Source of the DNA: Neoceratodus forsteri
Lineage: Eukaryota > Chordata > Ceratodontiformes > Ceratodontidae
Assembly (NCBI GenBank): GCA_016271365.2
Contig: CM028131.1
Location: 168,768,501 to 168,832,500, forward strand
Direction of reading: 5' to 3'
DNA length: 64,000 nucleotides
Within the stretch, counting starts at the first letter, position 1; each line of letters begins with the position of its first letter. Shown here one piece after another: positions 34,741-46,560 of this stretch. Below the pieces are notes generated by a model that was not told the origin of the DNA, searched no databases, and saw only the letters and a program-made list of their open reading frames with translations. A program made the position numbers and the translations under genes.

Positions 34741-36590
34741 TGCTATCAGGTCGTCCCATTTTTATGTTGGCTCGTGCGTGCGCGCCAGCCAACATTTTGT
34801 GGTAATAGCAGATTTGGAAGTGCGGTCACTGTGGGTGAATGCAGAGCATGCATCAGTAGGTGCATCCCTCATTCCCCAATAAGCCAGCATGCAGGCATTG
34901 ACACCAGCAATATGTAACGTGGCCACCACCTCTAACAAAAGTGCCGCTGCAAAGAGATGTAAGCTCGTCATGCAGTGGCACAATAAAACACCTCCCGATG
35001 TGCCTTTACTGGTGAAGTTTTTCAATAAACATGGTGGCACTGGCTGACGCCGATGACTTCAGGGGTGCCCAATCCTCCCGACTGCTCCAACCCACTTCAT
35101 TGCCGACAGAGGCCCTCCCCCATGGCATAATACCCTCCCATTTCAAGTGGTGCCAAGGGGGTGCCCTATCCTCCATGGCATCATGCGCCCCCAACAGTCT
35201 TTCTTTGCTGATGGGGGGCCCAATCCCCATCAGCTTCAGTCTCCTCTTCCCAGTTCAATTTGCAGACAGGGGAGCCCACTCCCTGTCGGCATTATGTCCC
35301 CCCATTTGTTGTGTGCCAAGAGGGGTGCCCAATCCCCCTCAGCTCTTGCCCCCCATTTGGTGTGTGCCAATGGGGTGCCCAATCCCCTGTCAGCAACAGC
35401 CCCTCAACACACTCGGGTGGCATGCTGGGAGCCCACCCCAGCGCACCAAATGTTCTTGTAAAAAAAAATTAAAGTCCCATGATGTTCTTTGTTTTTGTAA
35501 ACCTGTTAACCAGAAAACAGTCCATAGCAGTCTCTCCTTCCCCTCCCCCAACCCGCACCTCACCCTCTGCCAGATTTTCAACACTGGCATTTTTTCACAC
35601 CTCCTGAGTCATTATGAACAGTACAGCTGTAATTTTTCACATCCTGCCCAAAATGTGTTTTCGCACCTGTAGGGTACAATGGCATGGTCGCTGTGGGAAA
35701 TCAACTTTTGGGACAGATTAACAAAATCACAGTGCCACTGTTCATAAGGGGAGGTCCCAAAATGCCTATGTTGAAAATGTGGTTAAAAAAATCTGAAAAA
35801 TAATTGAGTTAAGGACGTACGTTGCACAGTTTCTGTGCATGCTCATGACTTCACCAATTTTTCATATTTTCTTTCCAGATTTTCAACGTTGCCATTTTTA
35901 TACACCTCATGATGAACAATACAGTTGTCATTCTTCACATCCTGCCCAAAATTTTTTTCCATATCTGTGGTGCCAAATGGTGCAGCCGCTATGCAAAATC
36001 ACCTTTCAGGTAACAAACTGATAGTGCCGCTCTTCATGAGGTGGGGTCACAAAAAGCCCATGTTGATAATTTGGAGTGAAAATACCAACACACACCTACG
36101 GCATTAGGGTTTCCAACTATAACACCCCACCCTGTAGAGACTGACAGGCGTCAGGGGTGTGACTTGGGATCATCAGCTGTAATGCTCCTCCCATTCCACC
36201 CCCACCCTGCAGCCAGTGACAGGCATCGAGGTGTGCCTTGGAGTGCTCGGCCCCAAAGTTCACCCAATTCTCCAATACTGCACTCACCTCAGTGTATTTC
36301 CTTATGGAATGGGGTAAGTATAAGGCCCAATGACCCCAAAGCACACCATGACACTTGTCAGTGTCTACATGGTAGGGGGAGGTAAAATGGCATGAGCGTT
36401 ATAGCTGATGACCCAAAGGCACACCCCAGTGCCTGTCAGTTTCTGCAGGGTGGGGGTTGGGTTGGTGTCAGTTCAGTACTTCACTGCCCCTCCTATTATG
36501 CATCTCTAACTCCTGCACTACCAATGCCAATGCCAGCGAGACAACATTCAGCATTGACAAATGCTTGTTCAAGATGATATGTAAATAACA
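34741..36590. repeat. Satellite-like insert made of several internal repeats
   Basis: (1) 35060-35400: a degenerate ladder of GGGGTGCCCAATCC phrases about 40-100 bp apart. (2) 35573-35790 and 35877-36080: a direct repeat about 300 bp apart, both starting GATTTTCAAC and keeping TTCACATCCTGCCCAAAAT. (3) 36125-36240 and 36330-36455: CACCCTGCAG..CTGACAGGC units present in both orientations. No gene. It separates the RT half of the LINE from its 3' end. Confidence 0.6.
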
Positions 36591-37235
36591 ACATCTGTTT
36601 TGGTTAGAAACCTTACTTAGACTTATTAACAGATCCCAATTTAAGGAGAATGTTTATCATGTGTAAGTCTGAGAGATTCCAAGGTAATATTCTGTGGGCA
36701 AGATATAACAAGTTGTCAAAAGAAATGAAAATTGTTCTTGTGAGGTTGGGGAAATTGAAGACTTTTATTATGGCACTGTTCCTGGTACTCCTTGGAGAGG
36801 ACCTATTGGTTAAATGTCTTCTTGGATCCTAGATATGTAGTTGGTTATGAGACATTGACTATGATATTAATGCATACTGCAGATTCTTGGGCAGTAAACA
36901 GAGTGTCTAAGTATTTTTCATCAATCAAGAAAAAGGAAAAACTCATGGAATCACAAATTACGATATGAAATTCACCCATGGTAAAGAGGGGTTATGTATA
37001 GTGACAGATCTTAGCAAGGTTTATAAAATGTTAGTTATCTAGTTATAGCTTATATATGTACATCGTAAATTATTGCTAATGTGAACATGATCTCATTTTT
37101 TACATACACGTAATGAGTTGTTCCTTTAGTTGTTTATGCCTTTTTTTATGTATATTGTATTTGAATGTGTGTATTTGTGAATGGCTTTTTAAGCTCAACA
37201 ATAAAAGATGATGATGATGATGAAGATGATGATAC
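36591..37235 (+). pseudogene. 3' end of Ingi/Vingi-like LINE copy 2
   Basis: Translation near 36600-36720 gives short C-terminal phrases (ETLLRLI, CKSERFQGN, RYNKLSKEM) in broken frames. The 3' UTR ends GGCTTTTTAAGCTCAACAATAAAAG followed by GATGATGATGATGATGAAGATGATGATA (37207-37233), a simple-repeat tail typical of such LINEs and parallel to 29880-29920. Confidence 0.65.
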
Positions 37236-38070
37236 TGGAAGAAGTGCTGGGACCAGTCATCTTTAATGTCTTTATAAGTGACATTACAGAAGAACTAGAA
37301 GGGAAAGTCTGCCTCTTTGTGGATGATACCAAGATCTGTAATAAGCTGAACACTCCGTGATGGTGGAAAGAATGAGCTAAGACTTGGGAAAACTAGAGGA
37401 CTAGTCAAGAGTACAGCAGCTGGGTTTCAGTGTGAAAAAGTGCAAAATAATGCACTTAGGACACAGAAACCCAAGGGTGGAGTACAAAATAGGTGGAGTG
37501 GTACTGATGACTACCAAGCAGTGTGACAAGGCAGTTGGGAGGGCTAGAGGCATGCTGGGGTGCATAGGGAGGGTTATCACCAGCAGAAAGAAGGAGGTGA
37601 TGTTGCCTCTGTATAGTTCTCTGGCAATACCCCATCTAGAGTACTGCCGTATGTCCAGTTTTGCAGACCACATCTCTGGAAGGACACAGCGTTGCGGTGG
37701 TCCAGAGGAGGGCAACTAAAATGGTGCAGGATCTGCATCAAAAGCCATATGAGGAGACACTAAAGGATCTCACACCCTAGAACACCCTAGAAGAGAAGAG
37801 GGATGGGGATATGATAGAGACTTTTGAATACCTCACAGGGGTAAATAAGCTACAGGAGGGAAGCATTTTTCAGAAGAAAGGGTGCTCAAGACCAAGGGGA
37901 CATGCTATGGAGTTGGATGGTGGTAGATTCAGGAGTGATATCAGGAAGTACTTCTTCACAGGAAGAGTGGTGGATTCCAGAAGCAGCCTTCCAGCAGAGG
38001 TGTTGGGGGTGAAAACAGTGGTGGTGTTCAAGAATGCATGGGATAGGCACTAGGGAATCATAGTGAAAAG
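37236..38070 (+). pseudogene. CR1 LINE piece 3 (palm to C-terminus)
   Basis: It starts with VLGPVIFNVFISDI, continuing GVPQGS from 33900. Then come LFVDDTKICNKL (the catalytic FxDD box, 37310-37345), KCKIMHLG (about 37440), LEYCRMSSFADH-like (37635-37670), and the C-terminal MIETFEYLTGVNK, FFTGRVVDSRSSLPAEVLG and VVVFKNAWDRH (37811-38050). Frame changes occur near 37715-37810. Confidence 0.85.
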
Positions 38071-38525
38071 GAAAGGGGGCGGGAGAAAGAGCTGTAGATC
38101 AAGTACTGTACAGTCTGTGGTAGTACTGTAGGTGGTGAAAATGGTTGACAGGATGGGCCAAGCATTCCTCCTCTGTCAACAAATTGTGTTTATGTTTCAT
38201 GCAGACCATGTTGGCCACTGTTCTTTGTGCTGGAACTACCTCTGTGGCACGATTGAACATCCCAGCCATCTTGCTTGTTTTATACCTATACGTTGTCCTG
38301 TAAGGATCGAGATCTATGTAGCTCCTGTTGCCCCAGGGGACCTACCAGGTCAAAATGTTGTACGCTTAATAGCATATGACAAAACCCCAATACTACAATA
38401 GTGCAGTACAGGACAGAGAGAGGGTGCAATACCATGAATGGTTCTGTGCACGGCACTGCACCCTCTCACTGTCAGAGGCAGAAGATATTACCTCTGTTGG
38501 GACAGACTTCTGCCAAGCAGCTGCT
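38071..38525. other. Unassigned
   Basis: About 450 bp after the CR1. Nothing recognised beyond a possible CR1 3' UTR. Confidence 0.35.
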
Positions 38526-38735
38526 GTGGCTCAAAGGGATGAGCCACTGGCAAGGACAGAAGCAGGCAGAGTGTTTGGGACCGGGTTCAATTCCCGGTCC
38601 CAGACGCTTTGAGCAATATTTGCTTAATCCCCCTGGAGTTAGAATTTTTGTTCGGGGGGTTCATAACTGGGGGTGTGGAGGGTGGTACCCCCTCATAAAT
38701 AAAGAGTTATGCTGCATGGAATATATTGCACTGTT
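38526..38735 (+). mobile_element. tRNA-derived SINE-like repeat
   Basis: The perfect T-arm-like GGGACCGGGTTCAATTCCCG with its closing bases lies at 38578-38604. An A-box-like TGGCTCAAAGGGATGAGC lies 50 bp upstream, a spacing that suits a tRNA with a long variable arm or a tRNA-derived SINE head. A 100-bp body and a CCTCATAAATAAAG-like end follow. A full cloverleaf does not form with these flanks, so I do not call a tRNA gene. Confidence 0.45.
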
Positions 38736-39119
38736 TTGACAGCTTGATATATGCATGCGGCTTAATGTCTTGCAACATTATGACCCTGTGCCCCCGGGGG
38801 ACAGCAATGCTGCTACTTGTGTCTCCTTAGTTCCTGTCTCTTGGCAGTTTTCTGGTCCATGCACAGCCTCCGGGGGTTGGGGGGCAGTGTCCAAGTTCTT
38901 TGAAGGCCACCAACTGCTGATTAAAGCTTGGGTTTCTTGTGGGCTCCTGCATTCATGTTTCTGGCCATTTTTTTTAAATGGAAAAATGAGTGAGTCCTCT
39001 TAACTGCTAAACAATTTCTGCTTCATGTAGAGCCACCCAAACCAGTGCATATTGCTTCCTTTGCTGAACCACCTCGGCTGAGTAGTCCTGATAAAATAAA
39101 ATTTTTTCCCCATTTCCAA

Positions 39120-42100
39120 CTCACAGTAGGTTGCCATTTTTACAAGCTAGCCATAGCAGACATTCTTTCGCTGAGAACCACAGTAAGTACATGAGGATGG
39201 TATCCCCTGCCCCAACCTCCCAAGTTGCCAGTCTGTTCAGAATTGTTCATCTGAACATCCGGAGCCTGATGGCAAAAAAAACAATCTCTACTCGAATCAT
39301 GGGTCTCTGCACATATCTTTGATATTATTGCCATCACACAGACATGGCTCTCTCACTAGGTCCCTTCTAGTGAAATCAATCTCGAAGGGTATTCCCTGTT
39401 CAGAAGGGACAAGCAAGGTAAAAGAGGGAGTGCATGTCTTTTCTGGACCTCAAATCACCTCTTGGCCTCTGTATTAGACCCCCGATAAGTAACACCTACC
39501 CTTGAATCACTTTCTGTAAATCTCTTCCTCGGAAACAATAAAAATAATCACACTTAGCATGGCATACCTCCCTCCTGGAACACCTGTCAATGGTCTGGAT
39601 ATGTTTCTCAACCTTAGAAACAGTCTACCTAGTGGCAGGGAGTGGATTATCTTTGGGGACTTCAAACTAAACTGGCAGTCAGCCTAGGCTGACGTTGCCA
39701 AAGAAACTATTTTCAATCTGGGCCTACACCAGCTTATCTCAACTCCAACCTACACTAACTATAGGACAGGATATGAATCTGCCTTGGACTGGATTCTAGT
39801 CTCCAACCCTTCACACGTCACTGACTCGGGAGTTCTTCCTGACTCCCTGAGTAATCACTGTGCTGTTTTCTGTTGCTGGTCTGCTAAAGCCTCTGCAAAA
39901 GAACATAAGTATATATACTCAAGACAGCTAAAAAAGACAGCTAAAAATCCTAACACCAAAGAATTCTCTAAAGCCATACTGGCCACTGATTAGTCATTCA
40001 CTGAATGCATCAATGACATCACATTCAATAAGAACTTCCAAGGGATCTGTGACTCCCTCATCCTTCTCAAAAAAACTTAGGGTCAAAGGGCTCAGAAATG
40101 AATGGGTCACCTCCATTCTCCTTAGCCTTATGAAGAAGAGAGACAGGGCCTGGTCAAAATTTAGGAAACACCAACACCCCAACTTCTTTCAACAATACAA
40201 AACACTTTGAAATAGTTGTAAATCTGCAGTCCACTCTGCAAAAATCAACTTCCTAAGAGAAAAACAGCTCAGTTCCAGGGGTAACACTAAGTTCACCTGG
40301 AGGTATCTTAATGACCTTACTGGGATAGGCAAATCCAATGAAAAATTCAGCCTCTCCATAGGAGGGCAACCCATTACTGAACCTCTTGCCCTTGCCAGTA
40401 TCTTCAGCTCCTACTTCAGTGAACTGGATAAATACAAGCTCAATACCCTACTAGACTCTGGTTTTACCACGCCCCCCACAATCCAAACCCCCACCCCTGT
40501 TTCTACTTCTGCTACCTTTTACCCCATGAGGTGATTAGACTCATAAAAATGAACGATTCCAGGCCAATTCTAGGCCTTGACAGCACTGACTACCACATCC
40601 TCAAGCTAGTCTATGAGTCTATCACCCTCCCCCAAACCAACATCTTCAACCATTCCCTCTACACAGGTGCCTTTCCCTTTAAATGGATCAAATCCGGCCC
40701 CAAAAATGATGTGGTGAACCATCAGCCCATATCTCTCCTGGCACCACTGTCCAAAATTATCAAGAAAATCATACTAGCCCAAACCCTTGAATAACATGAT
40801 AAATACAACCTACAAACTGATTCCCAGCATGGGTTCAGGGCCGGCCATAACAGCAATACAGCACTCATCAAATTCACTAACTTCATTAACAAGGCTAATA
40901 ATGAAGGCCTCTACACTGAATCAGTGTTTGTGGACCTCACAAAAACCTTCAACATTGTCAACCACAAGGTACTCCTCAACACCCTCTCCGGTCTCAATTT
41001 CTGTTGTGTTGTAAACTGGTTTTCGAACTACCTCAGCCACAGCTCTCACAAAACCACGATCAAAGGTGTTCTGTCTGACACTTGTCCCATCAAATATGGA
41101 GTTCCCAGAGCTCCATCTTGGGACCCCTTCTCTTCTCTTTTGTGCTCAACTCCCTCCCCAGGATTTGCAGGCACACTGAAATCATACTTTATACAGATGA
41201 TGCAGCAATATTCTGCAAAGAAAAGAACCCTTTTCTCCTCCTGGACAAACTCCAGCATGATTTCTAGTGGTTCTGCTCATGGTTCTCCTCCAGAGGATTA
41301 GTTCTAATCTCTAAAAAAACTAAGGAAATGGTGTTTTGAGGGTCCAAAAAAACTGCTGCCTTCAATTTCGCCCTCTGGGATAATGATGGCAACCAAATAG
41401 AAAGATTCTCTGAGTTCAAATACCTTGGCCTCCTCCTTGACTGTCATCTAACCATTGAATGGCACATTAATCAGCTTATTAAGAAAGCACACCAAAGGCT
41501 AGGCATGTTATACAGAGTCAAATCATAACCTTATCCCTGAATGTAAGACCCTGCTTGCCAATAGCTTCCTGCTCCCCAACTTTGACTGTGGCACTTTGAT
41601 CTACTATCCCCCCAGAGAAATTTCAGTAGTCTTAGAACCATCTATGACAATGTCATCTGTTTTGCCACTGGCCTCCCTAGATCAACCCACCACTGTGACC
41701 TATACAGAACCACCAATTGGCCACCTGTAGAGGTTAGGCTGGACAGCAAAATCCTGACCTTCTTCCACAAAATTGCATGGGGATTCTTACCGAGCAGCAT
41801 TGTCTCTATCTTCCCTAGGTCTACCCATTCAAGGTCCACCAGCTGGTTCTCCTCCCACTCCTTTACTCTCCCATTATGTTATACTACTCAAGGTCAGCAT
41901 ACACTCACCTACAAGGATGTGAAATTGTTCAATAGCCTGCCCTGATCCCTAGTTCAATGTCCCTCGCTGGCTTCTTTCAAGTACAACCTAAAGGGTTAAC
42001 TTTCTGGTTCTCAATCTTGTAAATTCTCCCGCTTATGATTGACAGGGAAGTTTTTGCTTACACTGTGTAACTGCTGCCAATTATGCTTGTTTTGTAATAT

Positions 42101-42280
42101 ATATTTATTTTGATGACACTTTGTATACTCTCTAAAGTTTATTATCTAAACTCCTTCAGTGCAGTACCATCTTGTACATCAGGTAATGTTCCTGTTCATC
42201 TGTGTATAACTGGATGCTTGTGAAAATGAGCAATTTTTGTTCACATGCCTTTCCAGTATAAAAAATAAACTGAAACTGAT
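39120..42280 (+). mobile_element. L2-like LINE (third family), inactivated
   Basis: Plus strand: endonuclease with RIVHLNIRSLMAKK (39235-39280) and a shifted ITQTWLSH-like phrase, IFGDFKLNWQ (about 39650), DWILVSNPSHVTDSG...LSNHCAVFCC (39788-39870). RT: QPISLLAPLSKIIKKII (40720-40770), QHGFRAGHNSNTALIKFTNF (40825-40885), VFVDLTKTFNIVNHKVLLN (40925-40985), KYGVPRA then LGPLLFSFVLN in another frame (41092-41150), ILYTDDAAIFC (41185-41215), KYLGLLLDCHL (41420-41450). The end is AAAATAAACTGAAACTGATG near 42260-42280. Stops and shifts are common. No intact ORF. Confidence 0.82.
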
Positions 42281-42790
42281 GATGGGCCTTGGTCTAGAGC
42301 CAGGTGGTTGTGGCCGTCCCCTGATGTGGTGTGCACACTCAACTTCCAAAGGACTCTGCCATGTGGGACATATGAGTTGTGGGAGAATTTCAGCCAAAAA
42401 AGCACTCCATGCAGGGTCATTCTTCTCCTTCAAGAATGCCAAGGATTTGGATATTGTTCCAGTGCCCCCAATTTTCTTGGTCTTCTACACACTCCCAGAG
42501 GCACCCAAGCTGCTGCTCATGGTTGCCCAACCTTCAGAGGATCTGCTACTGGATGTCTTCCAGGTCTGCCGTGTGCTGCTCAGCTGCATTCATTCGATCA
42601 TTCAAACCCTGGACATCTTTGAAGGTTGAAGACACAGAGGTTTTAAGGATAACCATGTTAGCCACCAGAGTTTTAAGTAGTGTGGCTATGTATCTGATCA
42701 ATGGATTGTTTGCAGCAGAGGCCTGTGTCAGTGTGGTTCCTGCCATTGTGGTTCAAGAGGAGAGGCCACTCACAGACTAGACTGAAACAT
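42281..42790 (-). pseudogene. L1 ORF1 fragment
   Basis: Minus strand from 42746: LTQASAANNPLIRYIATLLK, then SSTFKDVQGLNDRMNAAEQH (coiled coil). In a shifted frame there follows LEDQENWGHWNNIQILGILEGEE (42500-42430), recognisable as the 'lEdrsRRnNirIrGiPEgeE' junction of L1 ORF1 between the coiled coil and the RRM. No RT nearby. An isolated ORF1 relic. Confidence 0.6.
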
Positions 42791-45700
42791 GGCATCAGAG
42801 ACTATGAGCAGATTGGGGGGATACTGCGGAGTAGATACTGGATGAAATTGTTTCTGAATATACTAGGTGATCAATCCCACTCAAAGTGACCTGATCATAC
42901 AGGCAGGTAAGGTTAAACTAAATCTTATATCACAGGGCTAGGGCAGAAAGAGAGTTAGGTGGCCATCTTTGTCGGGTTTAAAGACACCCCTCCCCCAATA
43001 TAACATGTTTTTAATTGTGGTTTCAAGGATTTTCATAGGTCATTAATTTTCATATTTGAATATCCTAATTTTTTTTGCAATTAATCTTTTTATTGTTTCA
43101 TACATTACAAGATATCAACAACATAAAAGTTATGCAAAGTATTAAATCCATGCATTGGATCTACCTGTTAGTCATTGTACATGATAGACTTCAGCATTTC
43201 TAAGTCCTTCCTTTATACCAGTACATATCTTTTGTTGTACACCTGTTTGATTCCACCACCTGCTTCATTTGACACTGTTTCGGATGGTGTGCATTACCAT
43301 GTACTTTTCCTGAATGTAATTGTTAAACTTTCTCTCTGTGAGTTTGTCAGCATCTGATCTCTTACAGCACTGAAAGGAGAGGTGGTGATTGGCAGTGAGG
43401 CCAACCAATTAAAAGCAGGATTCACAGAGACTGACAGTTGTGTCATACAATAAAAGCACCTCATGTGGAGGTGCTGCTGATCACAGTGGCCTGACTGTGG
43501 CAAAGAATGCTGGGAGTAGTATTCCAGTTAACATTCCCATACATTGCACCGTGAAGTTAATTTTCTCTCTTTAATTTACTAGTTTGCATGTGTAAAAACA
43601 AACACTCTGCATGCAGCTGAAGAGAGGACATTCAACAGGACAAACAACAGTAGCCTTTATGCATGTTAGCTTGAATTTGTTTTACTGCAATCTTACACTA
43701 ATTAAGAGGTGCCGAGTCCGCCAATTCTGAAAACAAAGCTGCTGTGCCAGTGATGATACTGACTGTCCATTGATTCTGATGAACAATTTTAACATTGGTT
43801 TTGATTTGGTCAAAAAACAAAGACTCAGTAAAGTCTAAATGGTGTCCCTGAGATGTCCCTTTGCTAATTAAGAGTGTCAACTCGAGGCATTTTCAAATAC
43901 AAAGTTGTCTCAAGAAGGATGGCAATCTGGAGTTATGCAAGAAACATCTCATGAACACTATTCACCTATGCAATAAGCAATTGATAAAAAGACACTGCAG
44001 ATACACAGCCATGAGGATATGATAGTGTATGTAATAAATAACTATATGCAGTTCAATGAAAAAAAAAAATAAGCATGGTATCTGGGACTGGTGCAAATAT
44101 CCTAAGCACTTAAAGATTGTACAATTCACTTTAAAAGTTAAAGATGAGGGAATGATGGTGGGACACTGGAAGTGAATTCCAGAATATGGAATCAAAGAAG
44201 AAACTTTGTTCGCCCATTATAGGGGCCATGCACTAGTGCGGGCAGGGTACACGCAGGAGGAGTGTTCTCAGATCGCAAAGCTCTGCACTTATGGACAGCT
44301 GTGTAGTGATCAGCATGCACCAATGCTAGCACTTCTGGCCACCTGTCCATAGCCCGGCCCCCATGTGCTGTGGTGTGGGTGGGGAGGTGGATTGGTAGAC
44401 ACAGGTGGGCATTCAATCAGATGCCATCCTGGTCCTGTATTGGATCCCTTGCTCCACATGGAGCAGGGGATTGTGGGATGGCACAGGACCAGAAAATGTA
44501 AACTTGATGTGCAAGTGCCAAATGGCTGACTCTAGCCCTTCCTGTCTGCCCAGAGGGCCTGGGCAGAATGGTGGGGGGGTTCATCCCACTGCAGTTGGTG
44601 GTTGTATTCTGGGGGGCATGCAACAGATATGGAAGGGTAGGTCCCTACTGCTATATCATGTGCCTTCCTCACCCCCCTAGCCCTGTACTTCATGCCTTTG
44701 TGAATGGCATGGAGTGCAGGCACATCCCCCAGACACACCCCTGAACCATATGTGAGCATACTGTACCTGCATGAATGGCAAGGGCATCAAGTGTGGAAGG
44801 GGCACACATTCCTTCTGTGTATGCTGCCATAGACCTGCAGATCCCCCAGTGCATGGCACTCTAGCATAGGGTTACCCACACACTACGGATCCATGGTGCA
44901 TAGGCAATCTACTCCTTTGTGTATAGACCCCATTAGTTGCACATTTAGGGACAGATAATAGTCAACAGACATTGATGGGCAGGGCTATGCAGGATGTTTT
45001 GGAATTGCAAACAGGGAAGCTAGGGGCAACAGACCTAAGGATTTTATCAATGACGCAACTTTAAGTCACTAGCTATAAGCAACTGAGCAAAAAGGAGAAA
45101 TGGATATAGTGTTTATAGGAACATGAAATTGTGCAGGATGGGGTTCTTGTACCTATACAATACCTGTGTTTTGTTTTTGCACTTTGGCACCACAGCACTT
45201 TAATAAACCTCTTGTACTTTAACTGAGGTTTATGTATTTCTTTGAAGCCTAAGCAGGTTTTACTGGGTGCAGAACCAGTTCTTTCTGCAGAGTTCTCATG
45301 CCCAGTCAAAGTACTAACAAATACACATTAAATAATTTAGCAAAATATTTCCGACACTGCCATTTATAGAATCAGATGGTTTCCCGGTGAAGGCCATTCA
45401 ACCAGGTGACTGCTGTACAATGTGAATTTTTTTTCTGGTTCTTTTCACAATGCCTTTGGATAAATTGACCTTAATATTTAATAACAACTTCAAATCAAGT
45501 CTGATTTTCTGTGGTAGGGATGTCTGTCTTCATGGCTCGTTGAGCTTATCAGATGGAAAGTGGTTGTTTGTCATAACCTGAATTTATAAAGCAGTTCTGC
45601 AATGTGTTTTTCCTTTTGTTGTAGAGAGAGCTCTTGTAGTTCATAGACTTACAAGCCATTGTGACAAGCTTCTTTCATTCTGTGCTGGCATGGCTTAAGT

Positions 45701-46097
45701 GGAAAAATAATAGTGCAGCACATACAGTAAGCATGAGGACTAGTTTCATGCAGAGAACAATACAGTAGCTTGGCACTCATGTGCTCATCGATTCATCTTT
45801 CATTATATGCTTTGTGAAAGCTGTGTGGTGCTTTGAAAATCCATACATTGTGTAGTTCACAGGCCTCCACAATTTTACCAGATACCCAGATCTGGCCCTG
45901 GTCCAATGTCTTTTTATTCTCCATTTTGCCCCTCCTGTCCATTATCCAGTGATCTTGGTCACTGTGGTAGCAGATACGCTCTGTTCGGGAGATGGCAGGT
46001 GGGTCGTTCTGTTTACAGTGAGTGTCAAAGTCACTGTTTGGTCACAAGTTTTAATGAATGCAGGACAGCCTGCACCTGCACTCTCCCAGAACTGATC
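42791..46097. other. Unassigned 3.3 kb
   Basis: No gene recognised. 43065-43160 is AT-rich and could be an L1 3' end on the minus strand. 44200-44880 is GC-richer with scattered imperfect inverted phrases (for example around CCATGCACTAGTGC) but no clean terminal repeats. The rest shows nothing that I can name. Confidence 0.4.
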
Positions 46098-46560
46098 TAA
46101 TGAAGAAGAATTAGCATTTATGTAGCACTTTTCAGACATATTGTATCGCAAAGTGCCTTACAAGCAATGAAAAATTGTTAGTGACTTGATTCTAAACATA
46201 CAGTGGCAGCCATTTCCCACATTCATACCCACATGCAGACATGGAAAATTGCATTAACCTATTTTATGTGAAGCAGAATGCTGGCTAGGAGACTAGAAAA
46301 CATCTCCTATTCATCCAAAAAGTTCCTTGTGTTTGTTTACTTCCACTTGGACATCCACTAGGACAGTACCAAAGATGAGCAGAAGAGACTTTGATTTAAC
46401 ACCTCATCCATAGGATGATACACCCTGACAGTACAGCAACCTCCTGATAGTGCACTCATGTGCCAGCCTTTTATAGTGAGCCCAGTCCCAGCGTGGGACC
46501 AGAATCCGTGACCCTTTGGTCAAGAGATGGATGTGCTACCAACTGAACATCGCTGATATC
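46098..46560 (-). mobile_element. V-SINE-related SINE with an L2-type tail
   Basis: On the minus strand the head (46558 down) reads TTCAGTTGGTAGCACATCCA with a worn B box. The centre has ATCCTATGGATGAGGTGTTA, aligned to the V-domain. The tail is TGTAAGGCACTTTGCGATAC, then TGAAAAGTGCTACATAAATGC and AATTCTTCTT. The tail resembles the 3' end of the L2 at 29050-29110 (GCACCTTGATATCTGAAAGG), not the tail of the V-SINE at 27-470. Confidence 0.75.

Noticed and set aside
38526..38612. A functional tRNA gene (good T-arm and B box)
   Set aside because: The acceptor stem and anticodon arm do not form with the flanks. The sequence continues into a SINE-like body.
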